The notes under the pieces are model-generated. The model was not told the origin of the DNA, did no database searches, and saw only the letters and a program-made list of their open reading frames with translations. DNA of 21,797 nucleotides, taken from the NCBI GenBank assembly GCA_900556395.1, contig USOQ01000045.1, positions 1 through 21,797 of the forward strand. Direction: 5' to 3'. Positions 15,741-21,797 of this stretch are shown here, piece by piece. This DNA is from Candidatus Segatella caccae (GTDB taxonomy: Bacteria > Bacteroidota > Bacteroidia > Bacteroidales > Bacteroidaceae). The position numbers were made by a program, and so were the translations under genes. Each line of letters starts with the position of its first letter. Within the stretch, counting starts at the first letter, position 1.

Positions 15741-15765
15741 ATTTATCTGTGGTTTAACGATTTTA

Positions 15766-15861
15766 GTTGACCACTTTACGCTTTATTGATAATACGAGTT
15801 GACTTAGTTATTACTTATTTATAATTCACGTTGTCTCACATTATTAACGTAACAACTCAGG
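15766..15861 (+). repeat. Degenerate 32-nt repeat phased on GTTGAC
   Basis: GTTGACCAC, GTTGACTTA and GTTGTCTCA start at 15766, 15798 and 15830, exactly 32 nt apart. The first two 32-nt units agree at about 20 of 32 positions, including ATAAT near their ends. The third unit begins inside the dispersed element at 15827-15869. Confidence 0.45.
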
Positions 15862-15869
15862 ACAATATG
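15827..15869 (+). repeat. Dispersed intergenic element, copy 1
   Basis: This 43-nt stretch matches the reverse complement of 21579-21618 at 37 of 40 aligned positions, with one 3-nt insertion (TTA). Both copies keep the arms ACGTT and AACGT and end with GACAATATG. Both are intergenic. Confidence 0.7.
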
Positions 15870-15886
15870 AAAGTTAGGTATATACA

Positions 15887-15933
15887 AAAAAATACATGCA
15901 GTTAAGACAAAAGCTTGACTGCATGTATTTTTT
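15887..15933. terminator. Strong terminator between convergent operons
   Basis: Bases 15887-15906 pair with 15914-15933 over 20 bp with one G-T pair and a 7-nt loop. The arms carry an A6 tract on the left and a T6 tract on the right, so it can end transcripts from both the B12 operon (plus) and the menA-HD operon (minus). Confidence 0.85.
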
Positions 15934-16044
15934 CTTTATTTTTAGTTTATTTTATTTTATTCTTCTCTATAGTTGATAATCAGTATTGAGGGTAATTAGA
16001 ATTAAGGACGTATTAAGGAAAATCAGTATTCATGAAAAATAGTA

Positions 16045-16680
16045 TTAAGGACAATCTGTTTCAAGTAGAATATTCTCAAACTCTTGGCGTAGCTGTGTCT
16101 TATCCTCTATGGTTTCGCGTAGGAGTTTGAGTTCACGCTCATTGGGCGAGTTGGGAATCCATAGTTTGATGTAGCCATGTACCGAGTATTTCTCGTCCAT
16201 GTGGTTTGCAAAGAGTTCCCACAATTGCTCCTTGTCCACGTTGGGGTTGTTCTCTTTGGCATATAGAATAGCACGTCTGAATATTTCGTGCGCCTCGATG
16301 TCACGGTCGGCTTCGGCAACAATCTTTCCGTAAATGCTTCTTGGCTGTCGACTTGATGAAGCTCTATGGTCTTCCACCGCTTCCTTCATGATGGCTATTT
16401 GTTCTTTAGAGAACCATCGTTTCAGGCGGTTGTCTGCCATAAGGATTTTTCCACCAGTGATATGATGAATTGCCCTTGGGCCGCTCATCCCCAAGTCATG
16501 ATATGCTGCGATGACGTACACCATGTCAATGTCGGCGCCTGTGATGTGTGCCAGTTTGAGTGCGTTTTTGATAACTCTGTTGACATGCCTCAGCCCATGA
16601 CTTTCACCGAAAGCCGTATAACGAGGTAGTATTTGTGTTTCCACAAATTGCATGATATCTAAGCTTACCTGCTGTTTCAT
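16045..16680 (-). CDS. HD-domain phosphohydrolase
   Basis: A 211-aa cytoplasmic protein of the HD/PDEase superfamily. The metal-binding pattern is complete: His32 (HGLRHVNRV), His61-Asp62 in AAYHDLGM, His105 (VEDHRAS), and Asp125 in AEADRD. This is an active-site set, so a metal-dependent phosphohydrolase acting on a nucleotide or other phosphoester is expected, but the substrate is unknown. It starts 32 bp after the menA stop and is probably co-transcribed with it. Near its 3' end, the 14-nt block GTATTAAGGACAATC recurs almost exactly just beyond the stop codon (from about 16011), together with a repeated AATCAGTATT. Confidence 0.87.
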   Translation of the reverse strand: MKQQVSLDIMQFVETQILPRYTAFGESHGLRHVNRVIKNALKLAHITGADIDMVYVIAAYHDLGMSGPRAIHHITGGKILMADNRLKRWFSKEQIAIMKEAVEDHRASSSRQPRSIYGKIVAEADRDIEAHEIFRRAILYAKENNPNVDKEQLWELFANHMDEKYSVHGYIKLWIPNSPNERELKLLRETIEDKTQLRQEFENILLETDCP

Positions 16681-16712
16681 AACATCGTCTCCTATTGTTT
16701 TAGGAAAGTGAT

Positions 16713-17675
16713 TTATATAGTGTTGAATAAGGTCGTGAAGAAAACGATTTGTCCAAAGATAAAAATATTGCGAGCAGTAGCACCCAATACTCTGTTGAGC
16801 ATTTCTCCTTTACGGATGTATTTCATCTGTATATAAGTGCTTTGGTGCAAGATGGCATAGAGCGCATAGAGGGGTAGGCTGTACGTCTCTGTACCCACGA
16901 TAAAGGTGTCGATAATTCCCATAATCATCATGATGACAATGGGTACATATCCCAAAAGTAGATAGAGCAATAATGCCTGTTCCTCGCCCCATCTTTCGAT
17001 GATTCTCACGATAGTGGTCCGTTTGCCAGCCTTTTTGTCGTTATCACGATCTCTGAAGTTGTTGACAACTAACAATGTGTCAATCACCAAGCCACAGGCT
17101 ATAGAAGCTACCAAAACATTCACGGTTACATGTTTATATCCTTCTGGCATGATGAGATAGTAAGTGCAGCATACAGGCACAATGCCAAAGAATAGGAGCA
17201 CGAGTACATCGCCCATGCCGTAGTAGCTGAAGGTCGTAGTGTATAAGAAACTAAAGAGTACGCAGGCTGCGCCCACCAGTATCATTGCTATGCCACCATA
17301 GATGATGAGTGGCAAACCGATGATGCATGCCATGATGGTTGTTATGGCGATGCCTATCTTCATGGCTCTCTCCGTAATCCACCCTTCAGCACAAGCTCTT
17401 TTAGGTCCGAGTCTTGTCTCGTCATCATTGCCCCTCTTAAAGTCAAAATAATCATTGATGAAGTTGGAGTCTATCTGCATCACCCAGGCAAAGAGCACGC
17501 ATAGTAATGTGGGTACAACCAAGATATGAAAGGAAGTATTTTCGTTCATCTTTGCCAACAGGATACAGTCGCGAAGTGCGAATCCAATAGCAATCAATAC
17601 TGGTACCAACGCGGCAGCCAATGTCTTGGGGCGCGCCGCTAACACCCATGCTTTTATAGAATTTGTCTTTACCAT
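16713..17675 (-). CDS. menA: 1,4-dihydroxy-2-naphthoate polyprenyltransferase MenA
   Basis: A 320-aa integral membrane prenyltransferase of the UbiA superfamily that attaches the polyprenyl tail to DHNA in menaquinone synthesis. The first Asp-rich motif is NDYFDFKRGND (74-84) and the second is NNFRDRDNDKKAGKRT (205-220), both as expected for binding the prenyl diphosphate through magnesium. N-terminal WVLAARPKTL is typical of MenA, and about eight or nine hydrophobic helices can be traced. It follows the porin stop codon by 63 bp, in which ACTTAAAG is directly repeated (ACTTAAAGGGTA, ACTTAAAGAGA) just ahead of the ATG. No other men genes are in the window. Confidence 0.93.
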   Translation of the reverse strand: MVKTNSIKAWVLAARPKTLAAALVPVLIAIGFALRDCILLAKMNENTSFHILVVPTLLCVLFAWVMQIDSNFINDYFDFKRGNDDETRLGPKRACAEGWITERAMKIGIAITTIMACIIGLPLIIYGGIAMILVGAACVLFSFLYTTTFSYYGMGDVLVLLFFGIVPVCCTYYLIMPEGYKHVTVNVLVASIACGLVIDTLLVVNNFRDRDNDKKAGKRTTIVRIIERWGEEQALLLYLLLGYVPIVIMMIMGIIDTFIVGTETYSLPLYALYAILHQSTYIQMKYIRKGEMLNRVLGATARNIFIFGQIVFFTTLFNTI

Positions 17676-17738
17676 AAGTTCTCTTTAAGTTACCCTTTAA
17701 GTCCTTCATTTACGATGGAAAACGAAAGGTCGGCAATA

Positions 17739-20081
17739 TTAATTAAAGAAATTCCAGCTCACACCGAATCGGAAGATACTTCCGTTGAGAGGATAGTGAG
17801 GCACGAGGAAGTAGTTCTTGTCGCCAGAACCTTTGTTCACGTGTGTCATCATGACGAAGAATCTCGTGTGCTTGATATGTACGTTAGCGTAGACGTTGAC
17901 AATGGGGTAGTTGCCCACCTTGACATTATTCTCGCCATTGCCTTGCACCGTAAACTGGCTCAGAGCTGGCGAGTAGTCAGGAGCTTCATAGCTGGTGAAG
18001 TATCTGGCGTCGGCTCCCAATTCCACATTGAGTACCTTCACCACTGGGAACTTGAGATATAAGTTGCTATATACGTTGAGCGCAGGTACGGGAATCACGT
18101 CAGTCTTGCTCGAATGCTGATAGGTTATCACATTTTCCCAGTTGAAGATGCCCCACTTAAAATCCTGGAACAACTGCGCTGTCAGTAGATTCACAGGACT
18201 GCTCGACTGCATAGGCGTCACTGTCACACCAGTGCGTGCTGCCTGGTTGTTGTCTGTTATCGAATAGCTCTGCGAGAGGTAAGTATAGTTCTTTATTTCG
18301 TCGACAGCTACACGCAGCATGGTGCGAGTCTTGTCAAACTTCAGTGTACCCATCAGTCGGGTGTGAATGGTCTTATCCAGGTTGTTTTCCCACCAGAAGT
18401 GTCTGCCGTGGTAGTTACGCAAGTAGAATGACGGATTCTCACGATGGAAGAAAGCACTACCGATAACCGACAATGTGTCACCGAGGAAGGGAATATTGAC
18501 ATCCACATCACCATCGATGGCCAATGTTCCAGCGTCTTCGCCAGCTACGCCTATCTCTGCCACAGCATTGTAGTGCAGCAATTTACCTTGCTTCTTGCTC
18601 AGCTGTCCGCCCACACTCAGCGTGTGTTCGTTATACTTCATCATGCCTCCTTCTGTGTTGGGTAATTCAAAGTGACGCAAGTCATAACTTACAAAGGCTT
18701 TCAGACCAGCCTTGGCCCACTTGCTGAAACCCTCGAGGGTGGCGATGGCGAAGGTGTTCTTCATTTCCCAGTGCTTGGTGTTGTCGTAGATGGAGTCGCC
18801 CTCATACTTACCTGCCGTGTAATACTCGTTGAGATAATAGTCGGCAGGCGTTTGATAAGCGATATAAGTACGGCTGTAGTTGTCAAACTTCAGCGTGTGT
18901 ATAAAGCTTGTTACAGGCACGTATTCGTTCTTCATCCAAGCCGAGTCGGCAGCAGCCTTTTTCTCCTGTGCCATGATGCTGTCTGCCTCGCTCTTGCCGT
19001 TCACGGCGATGCGCTCGTTCTTCTTTGTGTCATCCTTAACGGTAGCTGGCTCATCACCCGCAATCTTAGCATCATCAGGGCGTCCGGCATACTTAGGTGT
19101 TTTGCCAAAAGCCTTCTCGTCAAACTTCTTACCCTCTTCACGCGCCTTCTTCTTTGCTTCTTCTAAGGCATCCTCTTCCTCGTTGTCGGCCTTAGATGCC
19201 ATAGCAAACTTCTTAGCCTTGATTTCCTCATCAGTCATTTTCACTCTGCGGTTGAATCCTAAGCTGTAGCGATGATTGAAGAACACATGAATGCTATTGT
19301 TTCTGTTCCAGTTCTGTCGCAGCACTGTAGGTATTTCGTTCTCAGCGAAAGTCTCCTCAAAGAGTTCTGGGTGCTTGATATAGTCGTCGTTGGTGATACC
19401 ACCATTCTCTGCAGCCTTCTGATGCAGGGTGGAGAGCAAGAGATGCGCTTGGTAACGATCTCCCAAGTAAGAGCCCCACATGGTGTACTTGAAGTGCGAT
19501 GTGCTCTGGTTGTCGTAGTAGCCACGTCCATACTTATAGTCGAATCTGAATCCCAAGCCCAGTCTTTTGCCAGCATTGACAGCAAACATAGCCTTGAAGT
19601 CATCCTCGCCATTCGTGCGGTTTCCGCAGCTGTTGAGCGTTACGTTGGTGATAGGTGAATATGTATTGGTGAAATGAAAATCGCTTACAGGATTAGCGAT
19701 GCAGTCGAAAGGCTGAGCGAAGATAAACTGTCCGTCGCTCAGTCTTCTGTCGATGAAAATACGGTTGATGCGAGGCGACCCCAAGTTGCCTAAAGAGTTG
19801 TATTCACCTCTCAGACCTGATGTGAAGGGTGTGTTCATATACATGTGTTGCATGGTGTCTACCTTTGCTTCCATTCTGTCACCAAATCGTTCGTCAATGG
19901 TCCATACCTTCAGCCCCTTAGGTATCTCCTTATCCGACCCCAAAGAATCGGTTCTTACATTCCTGTTGTTGACAGGGGCGAACATATTATCCTCGTTATT
20001 GCTAAAATCGTTTTGTGCCACGACCGGCAAAGTCGCAGCACAAAACATAGATATTGTAAGAATTGCTTTTCTTTTCTTCAT
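17739..20081 (-). CDS. Putative outer-membrane porin (Porin_10-like) with a charged insertion
   Basis: A 780-aa outer-membrane protein with signal peptide (about 1-22, ending VVAQ). The conserved N-terminal part (KGLKVWTIDERFGDRMEAKVDTM, then the PYTSGLRGEYNSLGNLGSPR-like block, here TPFTSGLRGEYNSLGN) is typical of the Bacteroidota putative-porin family. The remainder is alternating beta-strand sequence ending FRFGVSWNFFN, a typical barrel-closing aromatic terminus. Residues about 281-384 interrupt this with a Lys/Glu/Ala/Asp-rich segment that does not look like barrel and may be a periplasmic or surface loop. The ATG at 20081 overlaps the stop codon of the preceding gene by one base (TAATG), which indicates translational coupling. 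Cargo is unknown. Confidence 0.88.
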   Translation of the reverse strand: MKKRKAILTISMFCAATLPVVAQNDFSNNEDNMFAPVNNRNVRTDSLGSDKEIPKGLKVWTIDERFGDRMEAKVDTMQHMYMNTPFTSGLRGEYNSLGNLGSPRINRIFIDRRLSDGQFIFAQPFDCIANPVSDFHFTNTYSPITNVTLNSCGNRTNGEDDFKAMFAVNAGKRLGLGFRFDYKYGRGYYDNQSTSHFKYTMWGSYLGDRYQAHLLLSTLHQKAAENGGITNDDYIKHPELFEETFAENEIPTVLRQNWNRNNSIHVFFNHRYSLGFNRRVKMTDEEIKAKKFAMASKADNEEEDALEEAKKKAREEGKKFDEKAFGKTPKYAGRPDDAKIAGDEPATVKDDTKKNERIAVNGKSEADSIMAQEKKAAADSAWMKNEYVPVTSFIHTLKFDNYSRTYIAYQTPADYYLNEYYTAGKYEGDSIYDNTKHWEMKNTFAIATLEGFSKWAKAGLKAFVSYDLRHFELPNTEGGMMKYNEHTLSVGGQLSKKQGKLLHYNAVAEIGVAGEDAGTLAIDGDVDVNIPFLGDTLSVIGSAFFHRENPSFYLRNYHGRHFWWENNLDKTIHTRLMGTLKFDKTRTMLRVAVDEIKNYTYLSQSYSITDNNQAARTGVTVTPMQSSSPVNLLTAQLFQDFKWGIFNWENVITYQHSSKTDVIPVPALNVYSNLYLKFPVVKVLNVELGADARYFTSYEAPDYSPALSQFTVQGNGENNVKVGNYPIVNVYANVHIKHTRFFVMMTHVNKGSGDKNYFLVPHYPLNGSIFRFGVSWNFFN

Positions 20082-20374
20082 TATTTTCTGAATAGTCGAA
20101 TACATACTTCGGCGATTTTCAATACCACGCCCACTAACAATACGATGTAGGCAGGTGTATGACTCTCAATGGTGTACCACAGCAGGATGCCTACAATCAC
20201 CAACAGCATAAACACCATGTTGAGCACATTGCGCAATCTCAGGTGTGTTGGGTCGCTATAGTCCAGTCTGCGATAGTGGTGTCGAGGTCTCACAGCGTAG
20301 CTTGTAGGCTGCTGTGCCTCTTCTGTAGCCTGGTTTGCTGGGTCGTTAGTTGCTATTTTGTTTTCTTCTGTCAT
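20081..20374 (-). CDS. Small two-helix membrane protein, unknown function
   Basis: A 97-aa protein. The N-terminal 45 residues are polar (many Glu, Asn, Gln, Thr, then a basic RPRHHYRR patch), followed by two hydrophobic helices at about 50-68 and 74-92 and a basic end (RLFRK). It has no signal peptide. I do not recognise a characterised family. It begins 11 bp after the DUF4468 stop and its own stop codon overlaps the porin start codon, so it is a real, tightly coupled gene of this operon. A helper for envelope assembly of its neighbours is conceivable but unsupported. Confidence 0.82.
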   Translation of the reverse strand: MTEENKIATNDPANQATEEAQQPTSYAVRPRHHYRRLDYSDPTHLRLRNVLNMVFMLLVIVGILLWYTIESHTPAYIVLLVGVVLKIAEVCIRLFRK

Positions 20375-20385
20375 ACTATATACTT

Positions 20386-21366
20386 TTATTTAATCAGCGC
20401 TACTATCTCGTTGAATATTTGGTCTTTCCTGTCGATGGTCTTCTTGCGGAATTTACCAAAGATACGTGCCAAGTCATTCTTCTTCTTGGTGAGCGCCACC
20501 TTGTCGGTAATCACCTCTTCGGCGGGCAACTTAAATCCCGTTTGCCTTCCTTCTTCATAGGTGTAGTTGATGTGGTTAATCGTCATCTTTATCTTTCCGT
20601 CCGAGATGTTAGCAATCAAGTTGTACTTACATTCCGTTCTGTCGAGCGAGATAAACGAACTATTAAACACGAGCCATTCGTCCATGAGATTGGCGATGAT
20701 GTGTTCGTCTTTGTTGACAAGAGCAATACGGCTCTCGATGGCTTCCTTGTCCTGTGTCAAACCGCTCATATAGTCGAATAGTAATTCGTACAACTGCTCG
20801 GCGCTCTTTCCTGGAGCTTCCATCTCAGCCTCAAACACCACCTTACCGTTCTCGTCGGTCGTGACGGCTCCTTCCAGATATTTAGGGTCTTCTTTCAGCT
20901 TTAAGCCTGCAGCAGTAGTAGCAGGTTTAGTCTCCTCTGTCTTCTTCACGGCAGTAGGAATCACCCATCCAGAAGTTTTGCTTGCTGGTTTCTCCGTATT
21001 CTTTGTTGCTGTGGAAGTGGCTGGGGTCTGCTTGGTGGTAGGCATTGCTGTAGCTTCACCATTAGCTATAGCGTTCAGTCGAGCTGCCTCTGCTTTAAGT
21101 CGGGCAGCTTCTGCCTCTGCTTCCTTTATCTGCTGCTGTATTTTCTCAGCCTGAGCTTTTGCTTCTGCAGCCTGCTTCTTAGCTGCCTCTTCTGCAGCTT
21201 TCTTCTTAGCTTCCTCTGCAGCCTTCTTGGCCTCTTCTACGGCTTTTTTTGCTTCTTCGAGTTGTTTTTGTGCTTGCTCCAACTGTTGCTGTGGAGTAAG
21301 TACGCTCTGCGCATTACCATAAGTTAACGGCAAAAATAAGAGTATAGAAATGAATATTTTTTTCAT
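20386..21366 (-). CDS. DUF4468-type secreted protein with an Ala/Lys/Glu coiled coil
   Basis: A 326-aa protein with a signal peptide (about 1-19, cleavage near GNA/Q). Residues about 24-100 are an almost uninterrupted Ala/Lys/Glu/Gln helix, expected to form a coiled coil; a Thr/Lys/Pro-rich linker follows (about 105-160), then a globular domain (about 170-326) with FEAEMEAPGKSAEQLYELL, which matches DUF4468-like proteins of Bacteroidota. The function of that family is not known to me. The helix resembles TolA-like periplasmic spacers, though there is no TM anchor here. Its ATG lies only 18 bp past the 3' end of the tRNA-Ser gene, so it must share the tRNA promoter unless a promoter sits within the tRNA. 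Confidence 0.85.
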   Translation of the reverse strand: MKKIFISILLFLPLTYGNAQSVLTPQQQLEQAQKQLEEAKKAVEEAKKAAEEAKKKAAEEAAKKQAAEAKAQAEKIQQQIKEAEAEAARLKAEAARLNAIANGEATAMPTTKQTPATSTATKNTEKPASKTSGWVIPTAVKKTEETKPATTAAGLKLKEDPKYLEGAVTTDENGKVVFEAEMEAPGKSAEQLYELLFDYMSGLTQDKEAIESRIALVNKDEHIIANLMDEWLVFNSSFISLDRTECKYNLIANISDGKIKMTINHINYTYEEGRQTGFKLPAEEVITDKVALTKKKNDLARIFGKFRKKTIDRKDQIFNEIVALIK

Positions 21367-21384
21367 GAGAATCCCACTTAGGTT

Positions 21385-21476
21385 TGGCGGAAGATGAGGG
21401 ATTCAAACCCCCGATACCCAGAAAAGGGTATACCGGATTTCGAGTCCAGCGCATTCGGTCACTCTGCCAATCTTCC
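21385..21476 (-). tRNA. tRNA-Ser(CGA)
   Basis: Acceptor stem GGAAGAT (5' end at 21476) pairs with ATCTTCC (21389-21395), followed by discriminator G and an encoded CCA (21385-21387). The anticodon loop is CTCGAAA (21438-21444) with anticodon CGA at 21440-21442, reading UCG. A long variable arm (TACCC...GGGTA) marks a class II tRNA, as serine tRNAs are. The T loop TTTGAAT closes a 5-bp stem with one G-T pair. Confidence 0.95.
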
Positions 21477-21496
21477 TTATCTAAAAAATACATTTG

Positions 21497-21527
21497 CAAA
21501 AGTAACATTTTTTTCTTAACCAACAAA
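21497..21527 (-). promoter_or_regulatory. Promoter of tRNA-Ser and probably the downstream envelope operon
   Basis: On the minus strand TTTG (21524-21527) is followed after 19 nt by TACTTTTG (21497-21504), a full match. The predicted start lies about 10-15 nt upstream of the mature tRNA 5' end at 21476. Confidence 0.8.
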
Positions 21528-21578
21528 ATAAATGAACTTTTTTAACACTCATGGAAGTAGTCGTTATTACTCAGCACC

Positions 21579-21618
21579 CATATTGTCATGAGTTTTTACG
21601 TTAATGTGAGTCAACGTG
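21579..21618 (-). repeat. Dispersed intergenic element, copy 2
   Basis: The reverse complement of this 40-nt stretch begins CACGTTGACTCACATT and ends GACAATATG, matching 15827-15869 except for three substitutions and a 3-nt gap. The flank ATAATACAC before it also resembles the flanks of the 32-nt units at 15766-15829. Confidence 0.7.
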
Positions 21619-21699
21619 TATTATTAATGTCTGTATAAAAAAAGAATGTTTTTTCTCCCTTAATTCCGCAACACTTTGATTTAACTTTATTTATAAGTT

Positions 21700-21724
21700 C
21701 CTGAGCAACAAAAAGTTGCTCAGG
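21700..21724 (+). terminator. Hairpin with short T-tract
   Basis: A perfect 10-bp stem (CCTGAGCAAC at 21700-21709 with GTTGCTCAGG at 21715-21724) closes an A5 loop and is followed by ATTTTG on the plus strand. No plus-strand gene ends upstream. On the minus strand no T-run follows. It could end a small RNA or an unannotated transcript, or belong to a gene beyond the right edge. Confidence 0.5.
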
Positions 21725-21797
21725 ATTTTGCCATGTCAGATTTTTCACTTATCTTAGTGTTGCAAATCAAAACAAGCGTAAATCGTAACAAGACATG

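Larger units (their letters stand above)
15569..15886. other. Gene-free interval downstream of btuF
   Basis: No coding sequence is apparent in about 320 bp. It holds a degenerate 21-nt tandem repeat (15665-15740), a degenerate 32-nt GTTGAC-phased repeat (15766-15861) and one copy of a dispersed 40-nt element (15827-15869). It lies between the btuF stop codon and the strong terminator at 15887-15933 and may be the 3' untranslated region of the B12 operon. Confidence 0.6.
21528..21797. other. Right-edge interval without a gene
   Basis: Apart from the dispersed element (21579-21618) and hairpin (21700-21724) nothing codes here. The last three bases are ATG preceded by an A-rich stretch, so a plus-strand gene might begin at 21795, but nothing of it is in the window. 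TAGTGTTG at 21755-21762 is an imperfect -7 match without a well-spaced -33. Confidence 0.4.

Noticed and set aside
15665..15861. CRISPR array
   Set aside because: Units are only 62-80 percent alike, periods differ (21 and 32 nt), there is no repeat/spacer alternation, and no cas genes are present.
21489..21496. Plus-strand promoter TACATTTG back to back with the tRNA promoter
   Set aside because: No -33 element lies at the right distance (that region is inside the tRNA), and the match follows from the near-palindromic shape of the tRNA -7 box.

Overview
The window looks like chromosomal DNA of a Bacteroidota member, most likely the Prevotella/Segatella group of Bacteroidales. Support: AT-rich intergenic DNA with Bacteroidales-type promoters (TTTG at -33, TAnnTTTG at -7, about 19-20 nt apart), Bacteroidota-specific families (Porin_10-like porin, DUF4468, DUF4465, BtuG-type propeller lipoprotein), lipoproteins with acidic residues after the lipobox Cys, and one secreted protein with a Prevotella-like C-terminal tail. 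The placement is from recognition, not a database search.

Layout. 1-930: short left edge, a terminator, and a minus-strand SDR oxidoreductase with its promoter. 930-3240: minus-strand mltG with its promoter, then a plus-strand HAD phosphatase. 3274-3981: minus-strand LytTR response regulator whose receiver has Ala at the expected phosphoacceptor position. 4070-8778: a minus-strand four-gene MacAB/TolC-type export operon (outer-membrane factor, membrane-fusion protein, ATPase, permease) closed by a hairpin terminator. 8880-15568: a plus-strand vitamin B12 capture operon with promoter, cobalamin riboswitch, TonB-dependent receptor BtuB (interrupted by an in-frame TAG), BtuG-like propeller lipoprotein, DUF4465 (BtuH-like) lipoprotein, a secreted protein of unknown function, and a BtuF-like substrate-binding lipoprotein. 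15569-16044: gene-free, with two degenerate tandem repeats and a strong terminator between convergent operons. 16045-21476: a minus-strand run of tRNA-Ser(CGA), a DUF4468 coiled-coil protein, a small membrane protein, a porin, menA and an HD-domain hydrolase. 21477-21797: tRNA promoter, a second copy of an intergenic repeat and a hairpin, but no gene.

How the genes work together. The B12 operon should let the cell capture cobalamin at the surface (BtuG-like and DUF4465 lipoproteins), move it through the TonB-dependent barrel, and hand it to the periplasmic binding protein; no btuC/btuD follows here, so the inner-membrane permease must lie elsewhere. The divergent export operon has all parts of a tripartite ABC efflux pump, with the MacB ATPase and permease on separate polypeptides.

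Most notable: the amber codon splitting an otherwise intact btuB; the unassigned secreted protein inside the riboswitch operon; the Asp-to-Ala receiver; an 8-bp-phased purine-strand repeat after three different stop codons; a 40-nt intergenic element present twice in opposite orientation; and the tRNA placed 18 nt ahead of an envelope-protein gene.
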